Positions 53,044 to 62,298 are shown, counted from the first letter of the stretch. The stretch is 64,000 nt of DNA from Enterococcus mundtii (GCF_013394305.1 NZ_AP019810.1:682001-746000); one strand, 5' to 3'. Notes: generated by a model not told the origin, from the sequence alone. A program made the numbers and translations.

Positions 53044-53499
53044 TTATAGTGGCTCGTATTTCTCCATGACCATTTGATAATCTTCGATTGTTTCTGTCGC
53101 TAGTAATTCTTCGATCAACCCATCTTGCATCAGTAATTCTGATAATGATTGAATATTTTCTAAGTGTTGCTTTGGCTCTTTAGCTGCTAAGGTGAAGAAA
53201 AGGCTGGCAGACTTTGACCCTTCCTCAAAAGGAACTGATGCGTTCATTTTGGTAAATGAAATCGTCGTATCGAAAACATGGGAGCCACCTTGCATGGCAT
53301 GAGGCATCGCAACGTGCGGGGCGATCAGGATATATGCCCCATGTTCTTCGACATTGCGGATCATTTCTTCTACATATACATGATCAATGATTCTTTTTTC
53401 TAATAAGTGACGACTGCTCTCCTCGATTGCTACTCGCCAATCATTTATCGTAGTTTCTACATAATTGACTAAGTCATTCTCATAGAAATATCTCAACAT
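53044..53499 (-). CDS. ulaC: PTS EIIA component (mannitol/ascorbate type, UlaC-like)
   Basis: 151-residue EIIA with the family site APHVAMPHA: His67 is the predicted phosphorylation site, His62 its partner. Passes phosphate from HPr to UlaB. Length matches E. coli UlaC. Start ATG 53499 (MLRYFYENDL) or TTG 53517; neither has a good ribosome site, which is odd in this operon. It lies between ulaG and ulaA, with about 150 bp to ulaG and 198 bp to ulaA. Confidence 0.85.
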   Translation of the reverse strand: MLRYFYENDLVNYVETTINDWRVAIEESSRHLLEKRIIDHVYVEEMIRNVEEHGAYILIAPHVAMPHAMQGGSHVFDTTISFTKMNASVPFEEGSKSASLFFTLAAKEPKQHLENIQSLSELLMQDGLIEELLATETIEDYQMVMEKYEPL

Positions 53500-53669
53500 A
53501 TTTACAAACAGTATCAAGCAGTCAACCCGTTATTTGACAATAGCGCATTCTTATCAAGAGATGACTTTGTCTTACGTTCACTTGCTTTGATACGTTCTCC
53601 CTCCTCGCTCTTGCTTTTGTTAAAAAATTCTCAGCTCAGCTGATTTATTGTCATATATCTCTTGGGCTC

Positions 53670-54731
53670 CTACAAAAATGATGGAAACGGCGTATCATTT
53701 TCTTGGGTGAAGACATCATGGAAGCCACGATCGAAATTGAATGCCAAGTCTTTTCTATTATCTGGGTACGTATACTTCCCACCCACTTGCCAAATATAAG
53801 GGGAAAACTGATAAGCCAATCGATCTTTTTTCATGCGCCATAATTGAGTGATCTCGCTAGGATCAGCCATAAAATTGGACCAAATATCATAATGGACTGG
53901 GATCACGACTTGAGCTCTTAACGATTCTGCCATTCTCAACAAATCACTGGCGGTCATCTTATCAGTGATGCCACGCGGATTTTCACCATATGCACCTAGA
54001 CAAACATCGATTTGATGTTCATTGCCATGTTTGGCAAAAAGGTTGGAATAATGCGAATCCCCTGCGTGATAGATGTTCCCTCCTGATGTTTTGAAAAGAT
54101 AATTGACAGCGATCGTATCCATTTCTTGTGGCAACTGATCTTTTAATTGCACATTAGGATCATCATGTGTGATCAATGCCGTCCGATCAAAGGCTTCCAG
54201 CGCAACGATCTCTACTTCATTGATCAAAGCGATATCGCCGGGTTTGACTACTTGGGTCTTTTTTTTTGGTATCCCCCAAGAGAGCCATGTTTCCACTACT
54301 GCTTTGGGGCCAATAAATAGTGCCTCCGGACAATTTTGATGAACAGCTGCGGCAGTGTGAATATCCAGATGATCGGAATGGATATGTGTCACCACTAATG
54401 CATCCACATTTTTGATCGCAAATGGATCGATCACAAAAGGTTGCGTTCGTAAATTTGGTTGCATCTTTTCTGTACCGCTCATACGCATCATCTGGTGGCC
54501 TTTTTTCATCTGTCCATTCCCGTGTGTTCGTTTTCCTGTCCCACACCATAAGTCACAAAGGATATTTGTACCTTCATGTGACTTCAGCCATATACCTGTA
54601 CATCCTAGCCACCATATAGATACGCTTTTTTCTTTTACTTGTTCCATTTCGATTTCTTCGTTCAGATAGGTTCCCCATTCTGGAAAAGTCGAACGTAACC
54701 AACTTTCCTTTGTTACTTCTGTTATATTCAT
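53670..54731 (-). CDS. ulaG: L-ascorbate-6-phosphate lactonase
   Basis: 353-residue metallo-beta-lactamase-fold enzyme (E. coli UlaG 354) that opens L-ascorbate 6-phosphate to 3-keto-L-gulonate 6-phosphate, the first step after PTS uptake. The metal site is visible in [15 protein letters not shown], in [10 protein letters not shown] and in [12 protein letters not shown] 54731 follows GAGGAGG. It heads the ula operon, divergent from the DeoR-type regulator, with a clear promoter and operator in between. Confidence 0.94.
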   Translation of the reverse strand: MNITEVTKESWLRSTFPEWGTYLNEEIEMEQVKEKSVSIWWLGCTGIWLKSHEGTNILCDLWCGTGKRTHGNGQMKKGHQMMRMSGTEKMQPNLRTQPFVIDPFAIKNVDALVVTHIHSDHLDIHTAAAVHQNCPEALFIGPKAVVETWLSWGIPKKKTQVVKPGDIALINEVEIVALEAFDRTALITHDDPNVQLKDQLPQEMDTIAVNYLFKTSGGNIYHAGDSHYSNLFAKHGNEHQIDVCLGAYGENPRGITDKMTASDLLRMAESLRAQVVIPVHYDIWSNFMADPSEITQLWRMKKDRLAYQFSPYIWQVGGKYTYPDNRKDLAFNFDRGFHDVFTQENDTPFPSFL

Positions 54732-54752
54732 GTGCCATCCTCCTCTTTATTA

Positions 54753-54781
54753 GGTATATATAAATGATAAAGCGCTATCAA
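54753..54781 (-). promoter_or_regulatory. ulaG promoter overlapped by a dyad operator
   Basis: Minus strand TTGATA (54776-54781), 17-bp spacer, TATACC (54753-54758). The dyad TGATA-AAGCGC-TATCA at 54765-54780 covers the -35 box and spacer, the expected place for repression by the divergent DeoR-type protein. Confidence 0.6.
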
Positions 54782-54819
54782 AGTGATTGGAATAGCTTTA
54801 TATGACTGTTATTACTTTA

Positions 54820-54833
54820 TGTGATCGTTTCCA
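54820..54833. promoter_or_regulatory. candidate cre site in the ulaG/deoR intergenic region
   Basis: TGTGATCGTTTCCA matches 13 of 14 positions of the cre consensus and overlaps the -35 region of the deoR-type gene, whose -10 is a perfect TATAAT at 54854-54859. Confidence 0.5.
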
Positions 54834-54902
54834 TTTTTTTATGCTCGTTTAGCTATAATTAGTCATATAGAGAAACAAATTGATTGAAAAGGAAGGATAA
54901 CA

Positions 54903-55670
54903 ATGAAAAATTCTCTGTTGACGATTAAAAAAAGACGTAATGAAATTCTTGATCTATTACAAAGGTACACAAAAATGACCACGATTGAACTGTCTGAAAA
55001 GCTTCACGTATCACTCAGCACTATTCGTCGAGACCTTAGATTATTAGAAGAAAAAAATGAGATTATTCGTGAATATGGCTATTGCCTCTTCAACTATGAC
55101 AATCAAACAAATTTCGATCTTTCAGGACCAACGTGGATCAAACATCAAATTGCTCGTTGTGCTAGTCAATATATTGGAGACTATGCCACCGTATTTATCA
55201 ATTCAAGTTCCACTGCCTTAGCTACACTCGATTATTTAGAATCGAATCACGTCACCGTCGTAACGAATAATTTAAAGGTCGTTTCTTGTGTCAGACAAGG
55301 AAATTATACGTATATACTCACTGGTGGCGAATTACGCGTACCGAAAGAAGTCTTGGTAGGAGATATTGCCGCTCGCACATTAGCAGATATGAATGCAGAT
55401 GTCTGTATTATTGGATGTAGCGGAGTAGATTTAGAGAATGGTGTGACGACAAAAATTTTAAACGAATCTAAAATCAACGAATGGATGATCAAAAAGAGTA
55501 TCAAATGTCGTATTCTTGTTGCAGACCATCGTAAGATTGGCCGGACTTCACAGTTTAAGATTGCCGATATTTCTGCCTTTGATTATTTGATCACCGATCA
55601 GCATTGTTCACCTAAACTTGCCAAAAAAATCGAACAATTAGGTGTCACTGTTATTCGAGTAAGTTTATAA
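54903..55670 (+). CDS. DeoR-family regulator (UlaR-like)
   Basis: 255-residue DeoR-type repressor: N-terminal winged HTH with the family pattern RRNEILDLLQRYTKMTTIEL and LSEKLHVSLSTIRRDLRLLEE (residues about 12-50), then a sugar-phosphate effector domain with INSSSTALATLDYLE, VVTNNLKVVS, LTGGELRVPKEVLVGDIA and the end VADHRKIGRTSQFKIADIS. Divergent from ulaG, so it very likely controls the ula operon in response to L-ascorbate 6-phosphate or similar, as UlaR does in E. coli. Ribosome site AAGGA with ATG 54903. Confidence 0.85.
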   Translation: MKNSLLTIKKRRNEILDLLQRYTKMTTIELSEKLHVSLSTIRRDLRLLEEKNEIIREYGYCLFNYDNQTNFDLSGPTWIKHQIARCASQYIGDYATVFINSSSTALATLDYLESNHVTVVTNNLKVVSCVRQGNYTYILTGGELRVPKEVLVGDIAARTLADMNADVCIIGCSGVDLENGVTTKILNESKINEWMIKKSIKCRILVADHRKIGRTSQFKIADISAFDYLITDQHCSPKLAKKIEQLGVTVIRVSL

Positions 55671-55848
55671 AAGAAAGTAAATTTCATCAAAGTTGCTAAC
55701 AGATAAAAAACAGCTATGATTCGATTTTCTTCTTTTAGTCGAGTATTCAAAGCGTGACTATACTCTTGCATAGCGGTAACTCTCCGTTCAGTTAAATAAA
55801 ATAAAACAGATTATTTGCCTGTTTTAAAAACAAGGCGTAGTATGAAAA

Positions 55849-55862
55849 TGTAAACGCTGACA
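55849..55862. promoter_or_regulatory. cre site upstream of lactate oxidase
   Basis: TGTAAACGCTGACA matches 13 of 14 cre positions. It lies 48 bp before the start codon and just upstream of a possible -10 TATTAT at 55870, so CcpA bound there would block the promoter. Confidence 0.6.
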
Positions 55863-55909
55863 AATTCGATATTATTTATTGATCGATACTACGAAAGAAG
55901 GTTTGTTTT

Positions 55910-57013
55910 ATGGAAATGATTTATCAAGCTGGCTCACAAGAAGGTCAAATCAGTTTTATCAATACAGAAGACTTAGAAATGGCGGCAGCTCAAGTGATTC
56001 CTACTGGCGGATACGGCTATATCAGTAGTGGCGCTGGAGATCTCTTTACGTATCAAGAAAACGTGCAATCATTCAATCATCAATTGATTATTCCTCATGT
56101 TTTAAAAGACGTGGAAATTCCAGATACAACGACTTACTTTGACCAAGAAACATTAACTGCGCCAATCATCATGGCGCCTATTGCAGCTCATGGTTTAGCT
56201 CATACACATGCAGAAAAAGCTTCAGCTAAAGGAGTTGCCGATTTTCATACGATTTATACGGCGAGTTCTTACGCTTCCTGTACATTAGAAGAAATCCGTG
56301 AGGCCGGTGGTCCAGATGCACCACAATGGTTCCAGTTTTACATGAGTAAAGATAATGGGATCAATTTAGATATTCTAGAGATGGCCAAACGTAATGGCGC
56401 AAAAGCAATCGTTTTGACAGCTGATGCAACCGTTGGTGGGAATCGAGAAACAGACCTTCGCAATGGCTTCACTTTTCCATTGCCAATGCCGATCGTTCAA
56501 GCCTATCAATCAGGGGTCGGACAAACGATGGACGCAGTTTATAAATCCTCCAAACAAAAGTTAAGTCCAAAAGATGTGGAATTTATTGCCGCTCATTCTG
56601 ACTTACCCGTTTATGTAAAAGGTGTGCAATCAGAAGACGATGTTTATCGTTCATTAGATGCGGGGGCAAATGGCATCTGGGTATCGAATCATGGCGGTCG
56701 TCAATTAGATGGTGGGCCAGCAGCCTTTGATTCTTTGAAATATGTAGCAGAAGCCGTCGACAAACGTGTCCCTATCGTCTTTGATAGTGGTGTTCGTCGT
56801 GGTCAGCATGTCTTTAAAGCCATTGCTTCTGGTGCCGATCTAGTCGCGATCGGTCGTCCTGCCATTTACGGTTTAGCTCTCGGTGGAAGTACAGGCATCC
56901 AACAAGTATTCGACTTCTTCAAAAAAGAATTAGAAATGGTCATGCAATTAGCTGGGACGCAAACCATCGAAGATATCAAAAATGTGACATTACGGGAAAA
57001 TCGTTTCTTCTAA
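55910..57013 (+). CDS. lox: L-lactate oxidase
   Basis: 367-residue FMN-dependent alpha-hydroxyacid oxidase that turns L-lactate and O2 into pyruvate and H2O2. The family pattern is complete: GYGYISSGAGD near the N-terminus, IIMAPIAAHGLAH, QFYMSKD, VLTADATVGGNRETDLRNGF, the catalytic His/Arg loop VSNHGGRQLDGGPA, and FMN-phosphate site DSGVRRGQHVFKAIASGADLVAIGRP in parts. The glycine-rich AGAGD and length point to lactate oxidase as found in Aerococcus and streptococci and not to the membrane lactate dehydrogenase. Single gene with a cre site upstream and a palindromic terminator (repeat E) downstream. Confidence 0.93.
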   Translation: MEMIYQAGSQEGQISFINTEDLEMAAAQVIPTGGYGYISSGAGDLFTYQENVQSFNHQLIIPHVLKDVEIPDTTTYFDQETLTAPIIMAPIAAHGLAHTHAEKASAKGVADFHTIYTASSYASCTLEEIREAGGPDAPQWFQFYMSKDNGINLDILEMAKRNGAKAIVLTADATVGGNRETDLRNGFTFPLPMPIVQAYQSGVGQTMDAVYKSSKQKLSPKDVEFIAAHSDLPVYVKGVQSEDDVYRSLDAGANGIWVSNHGGRQLDGGPAAFDSLKYVAEAVDKRVPIVFDSGVRRGQHVFKAIASGADLVAIGRPAIYGLALGGSTGIQQVFDFFKKELEMVMQLAGTQTIEDIKNVTLRENRFF

Positions 57014-57102
57014 ATTGAGAAAATCTCAAATAAAACAAGCGCAGTTTCCATAATTATTTCGCACTTTTGAATCCAAATAAACGAACATCAAAAAAAGCTT
57101 TT

Positions 57103-57161
57103 AAAAATAAGCAAGAAGACCCAAAAATTTGAATAAATTTCGGGTCTTCTTGCTTATTTTT
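57103..57161. repeat. dispersed palindromic repeat copy E, bidirectional terminator
   Basis: Perfect 20-bp arms (AAAAATAAGCAAGAAGACCC and its complement) around an 18-base AT-rich loop, with the conserved flank TCAGAGCTG on the right. It lies between the convergent lactate oxidase and PhzF genes. Confidence 0.8.
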
Positions 57162-57215
57162 CAGAGCTGTATGCTATTTATTGCACTCTGTATCCTACCT
57201 GTTTGGATGGATTTT

Positions 57216-57998
57216 CTAAATGTACGCTTCACCTTTTGCAAACAAAGTTGCTTCGCCACTGATCATCACGCGTTCACTTAACCACTTGCAAGTCAAGAAC
57301 CCACCTCTGGCAGAAAGTTGTTGAGCAACCAAGTCGTCCTTTCCAAGCTTTTGTGCCCAGTAAGGAATCAAATTCGCATGAGCCGAGCCACACACTGGAT
57401 CTTCATTGATCGTTAGTTTTGGGAAAAAGGTCCTAGAAACAAAATCTTCTTTCTTTCCTTTGGCTGTGACAATCACGCCGACGCCTTCTTCTAATTCCCT
57501 CATTGCAGTATAATCAGGCGTCAGCTTTGCCACTGTCTCTTCGTCTTCTAATACAAAAAATAAGTCCCTTGCCAGATAAGCCTCTTTTATTCTTGTGCCG
57601 ATTGCTTGTTCGTATGCTGGTAATATAGCAATTGGTTGCGGTAAAATACTTGGAAAATCCATCGCATATTTTTGCTCTTTTTTTGTGACAACTAGGTTCC
57701 CACTTTGCGTTGAAAATGAAATCATGGATTCACTGATACCATAGAAGTGGAACAATACAAATGCGGTTGCCAAGGTCGCATGACCACATAAGTCGATTTC
57801 ACGATCAGGGGTAAACCAACGTAATTCATAACCTTTCTCTTTTCTAACGGTAAAGGCTGTTTCGGATAGGTTATTTTCGATGGCGATTTTTTGCATGGTA
57901 TCATCAGGTAGCCATTCATCTAACACAAAGACCGCAGCAGGATTTCCTTTAAACACTTCATTGGTGAAGGCGTCAACTACATAATAGGGTAAATTCAT
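57216..57998 (-). CDS. PhzF-family isomerase/epimerase
   Basis: 260-residue protein of the PhzF family with the diaminopimelate-epimerase fold. Landmarks: YYVVDAFTNEVFKGNPAAVF, NLSETAFTVRKE with the family general base Glu, RWFTPDREIDLCGHATLATAFVLF and DPVCGSAHANLIPYWA. In other bacteria these enzymes isomerise dihydroanthranilate-like or amino-acid-derived compounds; this member has no known substrate. It starts 7 bp after the ornithine-cyclodeaminase-like gene and must be cotranscribed with it. Confidence 0.88.
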   Translation of the reverse strand: MNLPYYVVDAFTNEVFKGNPAAVFVLDEWLPDDTMQKIAIENNLSETAFTVRKEKGYELRWFTPDREIDLCGHATLATAFVLFHFYGISESMISFSTQSGNLVVTKKEQKYAMDFPSILPQPIAILPAYEQAIGTRIKEAYLARDLFFVLEDEETVAKLTPDYTAMRELEEGVGVIVTAKGKKEDFVSRTFFPKLTINEDPVCGSAHANLIPYWAQKLGKDDLVAQQLSARGGFLTCKWLSERVMISGEATLFAKGEAYI

Positions 57999-58005
57999 TT
58001 ATAAA

Positions 58006-58965
58006 CTACTCCTTTACTTTTTGATAAATATATTCGGCACAACATAAATCTTCCACTGCTAAGCCAACCGCATCAAAGATCGTTATCGCTTGTTCGTCTG
58101 TACGCCCTGTTTTCTGATGGGTGACTAATTCACCTAGAGAACCGAGGATGTTTGTCTGATCAATTTTCCCTTCTGACAAGGGAATCAAATAGTCGCCACT
58201 TTCCCTTTTGACCGCTTGGTAATCATCTACATACAATTGTCCAGATGCCATCAAATCACTCGTTAATTCACGAATCTCTGGTGTAAATGTACCGATTGCA
58301 TTGATATGCGTGCCTGGTTTAACCTCTTTTTTTGATAAAAAAGCATGTTTACTAGGTGTTAAAGTACAGACAATATCTGCTTCTATAGTCGCTTCAGCCA
58401 ATGTCGAGCAATCAATAAAACGCAGTTTTGGATAATTAGTTTGCTGTTCTAGGATAAATTGTTTTCGTCGTGTTTCATCTAAATCATAGACATATACACG
58501 GTGAATCTTTCGGACACAGGTAATTGCGGCTAGATGTGAAACTGCTTGTTGTCCAGTTCCGATCAATGTGAGTGTATCTGCTGATGGCTTTGCTAGATAA
58601 TCTGTGGCTAATGCTGAAACTGCTGCTGTTCGTATCCAAGTCACGGCATTCGCATCGATCATTGCGACGGGTTGCCCGTTTTTTGAATCGAAGAGCATGA
58701 TTTCACCCAAATGTGATGGTAGCTTTTGTTTGTGATTGCTTGGAAAAGCCGTGATGATTTTTGAACCAAAGTACCGGTTTCTTCCCAAATAAGCGGGCAT
58801 CATCGCAAATACATTTTGTTTCTCGCCATCTGGTAATTGTTGGACCATTCGATTCTCTTGAGAAATCTTTCCGACTTGAAAATCTTTAAAACACTGTTCC
58901 ATTACGTTGATTGCTTCTGTAAAACTAAAATGGGTGATTACTTTATGACTATCGATGATTTGCAT
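58006..58965 (-). CDS. ornithine cyclodeaminase / mu-crystallin family protein
   Basis: 319-residue NAD(P)-dependent enzyme. Segments KIITAFPSNHKQKLPSHLGEIMLFD and IDANAVTWIRTAAVSALATDYLA carry the conserved substrate-binding Lys and Arg, LTLIGTGQQAVSHLAAI is the Rossmann dinucleotide loop, and GTHINAIGTFTPEIREL is the C-terminal family motif. Members include ornithine cyclodeaminase, alanine dehydrogenases, pyrroline-2-carboxylate reductases and opine-type synthases, so substrate is open. ATG 58965 (MQIIDSHKVI) follows AGGAGGGG; the longer frame from 59013 runs through the promoter. Divergent from the MocR-type gene. Confidence 0.85.
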   Translation of the reverse strand: MQIIDSHKVITHFSFTEAINVMEQCFKDFQVGKISQENRMVQQLPDGEKQNVFAMMPAYLGRNRYFGSKIITAFPSNHKQKLPSHLGEIMLFDSKNGQPVAMIDANAVTWIRTAAVSALATDYLAKPSADTLTLIGTGQQAVSHLAAITCVRKIHRVYVYDLDETRRKQFILEQQTNYPKLRFIDCSTLAEATIEADIVCTLTPSKHAFLSKKEVKPGTHINAIGTFTPEIRELTSDLMASGQLYVDDYQAVKRESGDYLIPLSEGKIDQTNILGSLGELVTHQKTGRTDEQAITIFDAVGLAVEDLCCAEYIYQKVKE

Positions 58966-58984
58966 ATTTCCCCTCCTTTTTTCT

Positions 58985-59013
58985 ATCCTAGCGCCCGAAA
59001 ACAATACATTCAA
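58985..59013 (-). promoter_or_regulatory. predicted promoter of the OCD-PhzF operon
   Basis: Minus strand TTGAAT (59008-59013), 17-bp spacer, TAGGAT (58985-58990). The palindrome at 59021-59037 is just upstream of this -35. Confidence 0.45.
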
Positions 59014-59020
59014 TGATATA

Positions 59021-59037
59021 ATTGTATGGAATACAAT
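59021..59037. promoter_or_regulatory. perfect palindrome, probable MocR-family operator
   Basis: ATTGTAT-GGA-ATACAAT, seven-base perfect arms, between divergent genes. It overlaps the end of a TATAAT (59017-59022) that can be the -10 of the regulator gene, and a further ACAATAC half-site lies at 59001-59007. Confidence 0.6.
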
Positions 59038-59057
59038 TTTTGAAAGAAGGAACGAGT

Positions 59058-60452
59058 ATGTCGATCAACTCTTATGAGAATTATCCACTGACTTGGCGTC
59101 CAGATAAAAAAAAGTTACATCGCCCAATCTACCAATCACTTATCACGCAGCTAGAAGCTGATATCTTATCAAATAAATTACAAAAAAATACAAGGTTACC
59201 TTCCCAAAGAGAACTAGCTGATTTTTTAGACATCAATTTCACAACAGTTGGTCAAGCTTATAAGTTGGGTCTAGAAAAAGGGTTACTCTATACAAGTATC
59301 GGGAGTGGGACATTTGTTTCCCCAAATGCGTTTACCTCCATCACTATTTCTTCTGATCAAGTACCTGATCATGTCATTGATTTTGGGTTAGTCAGTTCAT
59401 TTGATGAATGCAACGAAATGATCACTCCTTTTATTCAAGCTGTTTCACAAAATCATGCGACTAACGGACTTCTTAGCTACCGTGAACCATTAGGGACAAC
59501 CTATCAATTGACGATTGCCAAAAAATGGTTGGAAACACAAGGTGTCTATGCTTCAAGGGAACAGATTGCTATTGTTTCAGGTGTCCAAAACGGCTTGGCG
59601 ATCACGCTAGCTGCTTTGTTTTCTCCAGGAGATCGTTTGGCAGTCGATCGCTATACTTATTCGAATTTCATTGAGCTTGCTCAGCTTTACCATATGGAAA
59701 TCGTGCCGATTGATTTTGATGCGGAGGGTATGCTTCCAGAATTACTTGAACAAGAATGTCGGAAAAAAGCAATCCACGGTATTTTTCTGATGCCTTCATG
59801 TAACAATCCTATTGGGTTTCAACTATCTGCAAAACGGAGGCAACAGCTAAAAGAAGTCATTACAAAGCAACAATTGATCGTGATCGAAGACGACATCCAT
59901 TCTTTTTTGACTACCTATAATCAAAAAACACCCATTCCCTCATTCCAGCAGTTACTTCCTGAACAAACCATTTATCTTGCCGGAATGACCAAGTTTATCT
60001 GTGCAGGCATGCGTGTTGCCTTTCTAGTATTTCCCGATAAGTACAAACAAAACATCCAACAGGCGATTTTCAATATCAATGTCAAAACCTCAAGTTTAGA
60101 TGCTGAGATTGTCACGCAAATCCTATGTTCAGAAACCGCACAGGACATACTCGAAACAAAATCCAGCTATACAAAACAAGCAAATGAACGATTCGATACA
60201 CTTTTCAACTTGCCTCGACCGACCAATCCACTTCCTTTTTATCGAAATCTCCCTGTTCGAAATGATCTGTCTCCGAAAACGATCGAACAAGCTTTTTTAA
60301 ATAAAGGGATTCGTGTCTATCATTCACATCGTTTTACGACACAACCGCAACATGATCCTTTTATTCGAATTGCTTTATCCTCTAATCCTTTGGAAGTATT
60401 AACGAAAGGACTTGAAATCGTCAAGAAAGAAATCGTGTACTTTCAACGATGA
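59058..60452 (+). CDS. MocR-type regulator (GntR HTH fused to aminotransferase-like PLP domain)
   Basis: 464-residue fusion: N-terminal GntR winged HTH (PIYQSLITQLEADILSNKLQ, LPSQRELADFLDINFTTVGQAY, residues about 20-85) and a class-I aminotransferase-like domain (about 110-460) with the conserved PSCNNPIGFQLS, VIEDDIHSF and the PLP Lys in LAGMTKFICAGMRVAFL. MocR proteins respond to PLP adducts of amines or amino acids. Start ATG 59058 follows AAGAAGGA; the frame from 59022 overlaps the operator. It is divergent from the OCD-PhzF operon, which is its most probable target. Confidence 0.88.
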   Translation: MSINSYENYPLTWRPDKKKLHRPIYQSLITQLEADILSNKLQKNTRLPSQRELADFLDINFTTVGQAYKLGLEKGLLYTSIGSGTFVSPNAFTSITISSDQVPDHVIDFGLVSSFDECNEMITPFIQAVSQNHATNGLLSYREPLGTTYQLTIAKKWLETQGVYASREQIAIVSGVQNGLAITLAALFSPGDRLAVDRYTYSNFIELAQLYHMEIVPIDFDAEGMLPELLEQECRKKAIHGIFLMPSCNNPIGFQLSAKRRQQLKEVITKQQLIVIEDDIHSFLTTYNQKTPIPSFQQLLPEQTIYLAGMTKFICAGMRVAFLVFPDKYKQNIQQAIFNINVKTSSLDAEIVTQILCSETAQDILETKSSYTKQANERFDTLFNLPRPTNPLPFYRNLPVRNDLSPKTIEQAFLNKGIRVYHSHRFTTQPQHDPFIRIALSSNPLEVLTKGLEIVKKEIVYFQR

Positions 60453-60520
60453 CTTATCATATAAAATCAAAATGATCCAACTCATTCTTTTTGTTTTTAA
60501 CTGCTCGAATCCCCATCGAG

Positions 60521-60557
60521 GAGGAGCCTATTTTTAATCATAGGCTCCTCTTTTTTC
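60521..60557 (+). terminator. intrinsic terminator of the MocR-type gene
   Basis: GAGGAGCCTA pairs with TAGGCTCCTC around a ten-base loop, followed by TTTTTT. Confidence 0.9.
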
Positions 60558-60595
60558 TATTGTCATATAAATAAAATTTATCATAACTACCTATT

Positions 60596-60625
60596 TTGAC
60601 TATAGCCTTGAGCGAATCCTATACT
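60596..60625 (+). promoter_or_regulatory. predicted promoter of maeE
   Basis: TTGACT (60596-60601), 18-bp spacer, TATACT (60620-60625), about 32 bp before the start codon. Confidence 0.7.
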
Positions 60626-60657
60626 TCGTATGTATTAAAACTTAGGAGGAATCATTC

Positions 60658-62298
60658 ATGCTAACAGGGTTAAACTTATTAAATAATCCATTTTTAAATA
60701 AAGGAACTGCTTTTACAAAAGAAGAACGTAAAAAATACGGGATTGCCGGAATGCTTCCTAGCACAGTCCAAACATTAGAACAACAATCTGTGCAAGCATA
60801 TGGCCAATACCTAAGCAAACAAACTGATTTAGAAAAACGTATTTTCTTAATGAACTTATTCAATACAAACCGCACACTTTTCTATAAATTGATGGGACAA
60901 CATTTAGTAGAATTTATGCCGGTAGTATATGATCCAGTAGTTGCAGATGCAATCGAACAATACAATGAAATTTTCTTAAAACCACAAGATGCTGCATTTC
61001 TTTCGATCGATGAACCAGAATTGATCAAAGAAAGTTTGAAAAATGCCGCAGCTGGTCGTGATATTCGTTTGATCGTTGTTACAGATGCAGAAGGTATCCT
61101 TGGAATGGGTGACTGGGGAGTTAATGGTGTTGACATCGCAATTGGAAAACTAATGGTTTATACAGCAGCTGCTGGTATCAATCCAGCGCAAGTATTACCT
61201 GTATCGATCGATGCTGGTACAAACAATGAAGAGTTATTGAATAATCCGTTATATCTAGGAAACAAACATGCGCGTGTCGAAGGTGATTCTTACTATGAAT
61301 TCATCGACCAATTCGTTTCATCTGCTACAGAACTATTCCCTGAATTATTGTTACACTGGGAAGACTTTGGTCGTGGCAATGCCGCAACGATCTTAGAAAA
61401 ATATGAAGACAAAATCACGACATTCAATGATGACATCCAAGGAACAGGGATCGTCGTACTAGCTGGTGTACTCGGCGGATTGAATATTTCTGGTGAATCC
61501 TTGAAAGATCAAACGATCCTAACATTCGGAGCTGGAACAGCTGGAGTCGGCATTGCGAATATCTTATTAGATGAAATGATCCGTCAAGGTGTACCAGAAG
61601 AAGAAGCACGTAAACACTTCTATCAAGTGGATAAACAAGGACTATTATTCGAAGATACTGAAGGATTGACACCTGGACAAATTCCTTTTGCACGTAAACG
61701 TTCAGAATTTACCAATAGTGAAGAATTGACTAATTTAGAAGCTGTTGTCAAAGCAATTCACCCAACGATCATGATTGGTACATCTACTCAACCAGGGGCA
61801 TTCACAGAAGAAATCGTCAAAGAAATGGCTAGCCATACACCACGACCAATCATCATGCCTTTGTCTAACCCAACAAAATTAGCAGAAGCAAAAGCAAAAG
61901 ATTTGATTGAATGGACAGATGGAAAAGCATTAGTCGGAACAGGTATCCCTGCGGATGATGTGGAATACAATGGCGTGACTTATCAAATCGGACAAGCAAA
62001 CAACGCATTGATGTATCCAGGTTTAGGACTTGGTTTGATTGCTTCAACAGCTACTCGTGTCAACGCTGAGATCATCTCACAAGCAAGTCGTGCATTAGGT
62101 GGTATCGTTGATGTCACAAAACCAGGGGCAGCTATTTTACCACCAGTTGCAAGAATCACTGAATTCTCACAAACGATTGCTGAAACAGTCGCTCAATCAG
62201 TCGTGGATCAACAATTGAACCGTGAAGAAATCACTGACATCAAAGCAGCTGTCGAAGCAGCTAAATGGGTGCCTGAATATCAAGATTTAGAAGCTTAA
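60658..62298 (+). CDS. maeE: malic enzyme (NAD-dependent, malate to pyruvate)
   Basis: 546-residue oxidatively decarboxylating malate dehydrogenase. Landmarks: [51 protein letters not shown] (catalytic and metal region), [27 protein letters not shown], the dinucleotide loop [16 protein letters not shown] and the C-terminal [12 protein letters not shown]. The gene order maeE-maeP matches the enterococcal malate locus, which allows growth on malate. Ribosome site AGGAGG. No MaeKR two-component genes upstream in the window; they could lie beyond the right edge. Confidence 0.95.
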   Translation: MLTGLNLLNNPFLNKGTAFTKEERKKYGIAGMLPSTVQTLEQQSVQAYGQYLSKQTDLEKRIFLMNLFNTNRTLFYKLMGQHLVEFMPVVYDPVVADAIEQYNEIFLKPQDAAFLSIDEPELIKESLKNAAAGRDIRLIVVTDAEGILGMGDWGVNGVDIAIGKLMVYTAAAGINPAQVLPVSIDAGTNNEELLNNPLYLGNKHARVEGDSYYEFIDQFVSSATELFPELLLHWEDFGRGNAATILEKYEDKITTFNDDIQGTGIVVLAGVLGGLNISGESLKDQTILTFGAGTAGVGIANILLDEMIRQGVPEEEARKHFYQVDKQGLLFEDTEGLTPGQIPFARKRSEFTNSEELTNLEAVVKAIHPTIMIGTSTQPGAFTEEIVKEMASHTPRPIIMPLSNPTKLAEAKAKDLIEWTDGKALVGTGIPADDVEYNGVTYQIGQANNALMYPGLGLGLIASTATRVNAEIISQASRALGGIVDVTKPGAAILPPVARITEFSQTIAETVAQSVVDQQLNREEITDIKAAVEAAKWVPEYQDLEA

